Of a stretch of 64,000 nucleotides of DNA, positions 59,380-64,000 are shown piece after piece (position 1 is the stretch's first letter; every line of letters starts with the position of its first letter). The notes below the pieces were generated by a model. It did not search any database. It was not told where the DNA came from and saw only the letters and a list, made by a program, of their open reading frames with translations. The translations under genes were made by a program, and so were the position numbers. The stretch is from Molossus alvarezi (lineage: Eukaryota; Chordata; Mammalia; Chiroptera; Molossidae), in the NCBI GenBank assembly GCA_037176705.1, contig CM073885.1, forward strand, positions 167,886,290-167,950,289, in the 5' to 3' direction.

Positions 59380-59466
59380 GTGCATGAAGCTCCAGCTCTA
59401 GTCTGGCAGTGCAAAGTCACGCAATACGGCCCCCACTTGAAAGCCTGTTCTATGCATTTTCTTGTC
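59380..59466 (+). repeat. Mosaic of two local duplications
   Basis: Bases 59380-59413 match 61199-61232 (34 bp, one mismatch; GTGCATGAAGCTCCAGCTC and onward). Bases 59413-59466 match 57966-58019 (54 bp, one mismatch). The two matches share only base 59413, so the 87-bp unit is a join of two segments found separately 1.45 kb upstream and 1.8 kb downstream, all in direct orientation. Confidence 0.93.
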
Positions 59467-60308
59467 TGAAATGTTTACTGTCTCCTTCAGCAGCAAATTT
59501 TAAAGAAAATTGGTTTAGTGGAACTTTGTTGTTTGTTAGGTAAAATCATATTTTAATCTCTTCTACCATGTAAGCATTTAAACCTAATGTTCCTTAGTGC
59601 AACATTTACTGTACCTGTGGATGAATGCAGAGTTAATAAATGAACATTGCCAATAGGTTGTAGGTTTAAATGACATCCTTAATGCATTTTTGAAGACTAT
59701 TTATCTTATTTAAACTGTAATGACCCTTCATTCATGGTAAACATCCTGAATGTATTAAAAGATGAACACTTGAGCTTGTAGGATTTATGGGAAAATATAA
59801 TTCAAGAGAGTAAGAGAAAGCCAAAAGGAACTGAACAGTAAAACAATTGCCATTAGATATGAAGTCATTTACCTTCTGTATCAATTGCTGCATGTCTGGG
59901 AATGTTTGCATGTGTTAATACAATACATATGCATCCAAGAAACTTTATAGTAGATTGATATTTATATTTATTCTATTTAAATAAAGTTTATTTTAAAATG
60001 TATTTAATAAATGTATAATACAAGATTGAGAAAACCCAGATGACATAAAATGCTAATTATTAACTCTCAAGAAGTAATTTTAAGAAAAATGTAGACACAG
60101 ATGATTTTATATTATAGCACTTCCCTGTATTTTAAATGCATAAAGTACAAAATTGTATCTACATGGCTTTATTTAGAATATAATTTATCAGAATGTATTT
60201 TAGTGTTTAGTTATTTCACACATAAAGTTCCAGATGTTTTTATTTCTTTTTATTTTCCATATTGTAAAAAAAGGACAATTTTAGACCTTTTATCTTTATA
60301 ATAGCAAA
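59467..60308. other. Intronic stretch with nothing recognised
   Basis: AT-rich; no exon or repeat family assigned. Confidence 0.5.
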
Positions 60309-60446
60309 AGGAAAGAAGGAAGGAAGGAAGGAAGGAAGGAAGGAAGGAAGGAAGGAAGGAAGGAAGGAAGGGAGGGAGGGAGGGAGGGAGGGAGGGAGGG
60401 AGGGAGGGAGGGAGGGAGGGAGGGAGGGAGGGAGGGAGGAAGGAAG
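60309..60446 (+). repeat. (GGAA)n-(GGGA)n tetranucleotide tract
   Basis: Starts as GGAA repeats (60309-60369), switches to uninterrupted GGGA repeats (about 60370-60438) and returns briefly to GGAA. The GGGA block provides many successive GGG runs with one-base loops, a strong G-quadruplex motif on the + (sense) strand. A VES SINE starts 43 bp later. Confidence 0.97.
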
Positions 60447-60488
60447 TTGGGTAGAGGAATTTATAACCTAGAAAAAAAGAATTCTAGA

Positions 60489-60740
60489 GCCCTGGCTGGT
60501 TTGGCTCAGTGGTTAGAGTGTTGGCCCACAGACCAGAGAGCCCTGGGTTCAGTTCCCGCTAAGGGCATGTACCTTGGTTGCAGTTTGTCCCCGGCCCCGG
60601 TTGGGGTCATGTGCGTGGTGACCAGTTGATGTGTCTCTCTCACATCGATGTTTCTCTCTCACTCTCTCTCTCTTCCCCCCTCTCTCCCTCCTGCTCTATC
60701 TGAAGATAAATGCAAAAATATCTTCAGGTGAGGATAAAAA
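60489..60740 (+). mobile_element. VES SINE
   Basis: Head GCCCTGGCTGGTTTGGCTC, box B GGTTCAGTTCCCGC, GCAGTTTGTCCCCGG, ACATCGATGTTTCTCTC, CTATCTGAAGATAAATGC and tail CAGGTGAGGATAAAA. The GAAGATAAATGC segment is shared with the copy at 62826 and suggests the same VES subfamily. Target-site duplication unclear. Confidence 0.95.
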
Positions 60741-62825
60741 TAATAGAAACAATTTAGAAATAGAACATTTCTTGTGATGCTGGCCCTGCCACTAGCTGGT
60801 CACAGTATCCTGGAGCAACGGATCTGATCTTTCTGGGGCACTTCCCCTCCCCATGCCTCACTCTGCTTTACCCTGAGCGTCACTGAGGTCTGTCACTGAG
60901 GTCTGTGTCACATGCTGCTCTTCCCAGGGCAGCCGCCTGCGGTCTTCCTGTTCTGGTGTTTCATGACCAAAGAGCTGTCTTATTCCTGAAGGAAAGACCT
61001 CTACATCCCTATCTCCTCAAACACGGGGTTCAGGGGTTCCTAATCCCCTTTCTTTCCCCTTAGTGTTTTATTCCCAAACCACGTTTAGAAAAGCTCCCTT
61101 ATCTAGCTGTCATTCTGGATCAAGTTCCCCCGACACTTCTGACTCTTGAGCTGAGTCGCACGGGCTGCCTGAGGCACAGGCACCAGCCTCACTCGTCTGT
61201 GCATGAAGCTCCAGCTCTAGTCTGTCAGTGCATGGTGGGCGACCTTTAAATCAGAGATCACACTGGGTGTGTGTCTGTGTGTGTGAATACAATGGACATG
61301 TTGCCAATATTTAAATATTTGAAGGTTTCAAATAAATATATAGATTTGCATTTTCTCCTGAGAAGTCAGCAGCCTTGAGTCGCTTGCTGCTCGCGGTGCG
61401 CTCCCTCCCATTTCTGCCTCGTGCTTCTTCCTGACTGCAGGCCAGCCCCAGCCTCTGCAGAGAGGAACTTTGAAACTCTTATTTATGGAGGGTCTGTCTT
61501 TACCATCACCTTTCTGCTGTTACTTGTCTCCTTCCAGATTTTCTGCAGGGTGTGACTGTGGAGACGGGGCAGGAGGATGTTAAGAATGTAGCTTCAGCCC
61601 TAGGTTCTCCTTTGCTCTCGTGCTGTCAAGTGGTTACTCGATACCTGCCCATGAGGGGTTCCGCCACCGTAAACTAAAAAGTGGTTCAAGCAAGTGTGGG
61701 AAATGTTAGCAACACACAGTAAAGCAAATGCATTTTTATATGTCAAATTTCACCGAAAGCCTTTCTAGTCCAATATCGTTTTTAGACAACTAAGAGCTAG
61801 CACTCTTGATTTTATATGTTGTTTTGATGATAATAAAAGAGAGTGTGACTTTGTCAAATTGGGTGCCCTACTGAGTAACGCAGAAGCCGGATCAGACGTT
61901 TCAGGAAGAGGAGGGAGGAAGTTAAGGTTGGCATGCCAGTGAGAATGGGTCAAACAGTAAGCTTTGGTGGAAACGTATATGTATATGGTACCAGACACCA
62001 TATTGCTGACGAGGGAGTGAAGAAAAAGAGTCAACAGAAATGAGCTTAGTGTAATCCTTTTCCGGTTACGTTCTGATAGGCCTTTGATTCATACCTTGGC
62101 GCACACACTATCCAATCAAGCCCTTGCTGAGATGCTGTGCTGCTTATTAGATAGCTAGCTGGGTCCATAATGGAACCAAATGAATGTTTTGGCGAGGTTT
62201 GCAGGACAGAAGAGACAGGAAAATAAAATCCTATTACCTCTGACTGAAGCAGCATGCTGTTGCCTCGCGGTGTTAGAGACGGACGGTAAAGTTCCCATCC
62301 TAGGCGTTGTGCTGGGCCCTGCATCCTGGTGGATGATGCACAGTGCAGAAAGGGGAAAGCTCTGGACTTTGAATCCTCCTCCAAAGACCGGTATGCAAGA
62401 GCCACCCTGGCTTACTCCTAATATGTTTCCTGCCTTAACGTTGTCTAGTTACTGTCTAGTTACTGTCTAGTTCTGCAGCTAGGCTTAATTAGCTTCACTA
62501 TCACACTTAAAGGAAAATATGCTTATTTAAAGAATAAGCATATCTGTGTCTTATAAAATGGGATAAAAATTACAGTACCTAATAAAAAAAAATTATAAAT
62601 GCTTGTGTGAGTCCAAGCGGAAGCATATTGTAACCAGTACTAATGCTTCTTTTCTATGTATCCTGTGAATGAATGCAATTGTCAAACTCATTCTCAGAAA
62701 TGTATGATTCAGTGCAAATCATTGTGAGGCCTAGTAAAATATAGCTTTGCCTTAATCATAAAAGGAAACTAATATAGGTACCTGAAAATAATGAAACTAC
62801 TTTTTTTTTTAAAAGCTCATGTGGT
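60741..62825. other. Intronic stretch, mostly unrecognised
   Basis: GC-balanced between 60780 and 61650. Contains the single-unit match 61199-61232 to the mosaic at 59380, a short direct repeat CACTGAGGTCTGT near 60882-60906 and three copies of TACTGTCTAGT-like words at 62443-62472. No exon or repeat family assigned. Confidence 0.45.
61199..61232 (+). repeat. Dispersed local duplication, unit Y copy 2
   Basis: 34 bp matching 59380-59413 with one mismatch (TCTGT here, TCTGG there). Similarity stops immediately after GTGCA. Confidence 0.88.
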
Positions 62826-63080
62826 GCCCTGGCCGGTTTGGCTTCGTGGTTAGAGCGATGGCCTGTGGACCAGAGTCCCGGGTTCGGTTCCTGAGGGCAT
62901 GTACCTCAGTTGCAGTTTGTCCCTGGCCCTGGTTGGCGTTGTGCAGGTGGTGACCACTCGATGTGTCTTTCTCACATCGATGTTTCTCTCTCTTTCTTCC
63001 TCCCTGTCTCTCTCCCGCTCTATCTGAAGATAAATGCAAAAGTGTCCTCAGGTGAGGATAAAAAAATAATAATAATAAAA
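62826..63080 (+). mobile_element. VES SINE
   Basis: Head GCCCTGGCCGGTTTGGCTTC, box B GGTTCGGTTCC, then a short deletion that removes CGCTA before AGGGCATGTACC. Tail CTGAAGATAAATGCAAAAGT, CAGGTGAGGATA and an (AAT)n-rich end. Target-site duplication unclear. Confidence 0.95.
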
Positions 63081-64000
63081 CTTTTGTAGTTAAGAGTGTA
63101 TAATTTCACATTTGTTTCCCAACATCCTGAGGAACTAACTTGAGACATTTTCCAGATGAATATAAATGTGTAGAAATGGTACAAAAGAGCTTCTCACAAG
63201 CAAAGTTTTAGAGTTTTTTAACTTGGACATCATCCTTGGCCATGACTTCTCTGACTTGTGTACTTTATTTACATCCTTGTAAATGCAAAGTTCTCCAAAA
63301 AAATAAGTGTGCTCGTGACAGTATGGCAAACCCATTCTGGTGCCAGTTTTGTTCCATATCTTGATGTATGTACACACATGTCATTGCTTTGTTGCTATTA
63401 ACCACAAAACAGCTCACTTTAAATGTGGTTTTAACTGGATTCCTGTGCATCTGAACAGTCTCTAACGACAGACCCACGCAGAAACCTGGGCTCTGGTCGG
63501 CCTCACTCTGGAGCTGCGGGAGCGAGTGAGTGACCCTCTCCCGGATCAACCCCGTGCCCTCGGTATTTGGAAGTAAACAGATTACAGTCCAAGAAGACAG
63601 AGTGGTAATGATACTGACAATATCAGGTGGAGACAGGCAGACATGTTTCAGAAAGAAATCTATGAGAAAGCCTGGAGTTGTTTATCTCTTTCTCATTAAT
63701 CTTTTACATCATTAGTCATGGAATTCAATGGATGAAAGCGGTTTTTGCAAAACCCGATATGTAATTATTTTGTAAGAGGCCTGGGTGGCTTCTAGGGAAA
63801 TGTGGGCAATCAAAACTTCTCATGCATTTTCATTTTAATGTTTAATGAGAATACAATGCCACAGTCTTAGAAAGCCTAGGCTCTTATCTATGAATTCTAC
63901 GAAGTTTTAAAGAACAGTATTTGAAGCCAGTGACCTGGCCATCAAGTTATCATCCTTCTCCAACCCTTCCGCCAGTCTTCTCCAGCTCAGCACATTTCAG
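63081..64000. other. Intronic stretch with nothing recognised
   Basis: No exon or repeat family assigned up to the window end. Confidence 0.5.

Noticed and set aside
60309..60446. CRISPR-like regularly repeated array
   Set aside because: It is a plain tetranucleotide microsatellite without spacers.

Overview
This window is vertebrate intronic DNA from a bat. More than a dozen tRNA-derived SINEs of the VES type are present (heads reading like GCCCTGGCCGGTTTGGCTC, tails ending GTGAGGATTAAAA), a family typical of bats, most likely Yangochiroptera such as vespertilionids. AT-rich non-coding sequence, L2 and MIR relics, old L1 fragments and GT-AG introns fit a mammalian nucleus. There is no bacterial, viral or plasmid gene organisation.

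Only two coding segments can be supported, both on the + strand and both from one gene, PLXDC2 (plexin domain containing 2, also TEM7R). Exon A is 46161-46283 (123 nt) and exon B is 53265-53383 (119 nt). They join in frame across a 6,981-bp intron and encode about 80 residues of the extracellular nidogen-like region. No preceding exon was found in bases 1-46160 and no following exon in 53384-64000, so the window is part of a very long upstream intron, one complete intron, and part of a downstream intron of more than 10.6 kb.

Layout: 1-8100 is mostly unrecognised intron with a VES SINE, a MER5A-like relic, a 5'-inverted L1, a MIR and an L2. From 8100 to 19500 lie VES SINEs, a long L2 (8815-9905), a 200-bp local duplication (11940/13289) and an L1 3' end split by a SINE. 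From 19500 to 34000 lie microsatellites, a mariner-like MITE (22263-22366), L2 and L1 pieces, a relic L1 ORF2 (28850-30240) and a probable solo LTR (31654-32153). From 34000 to 46160 lie another old L1 (35360-37130), simple repeats and a second 5'-inverted L1 (42641-42920). From 46160 to 53400 are the exons, a head-only SINE and the 5' part of an antisense L1 (49390-51718). The last 10.6 kb holds a chimeric SINE at a reused target site (54998-55571), a mosaic of two short local duplications (57966, 59380, 61199), a GGAA/GGGA tract and three VES SINEs.

I see no undescribed multi-gene system. The points most worth a second look are structural: the chimeric SINE carrying an L2-derived 5' end that closely matches another site in this window, the two-source mosaic near 59.4 kb, the tRNA-head-only SINE, and the SINE with a 60-bp internal duplication. 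Repeat family names come from recalled consensus sequences, not a database search, and identities were counted by eye.
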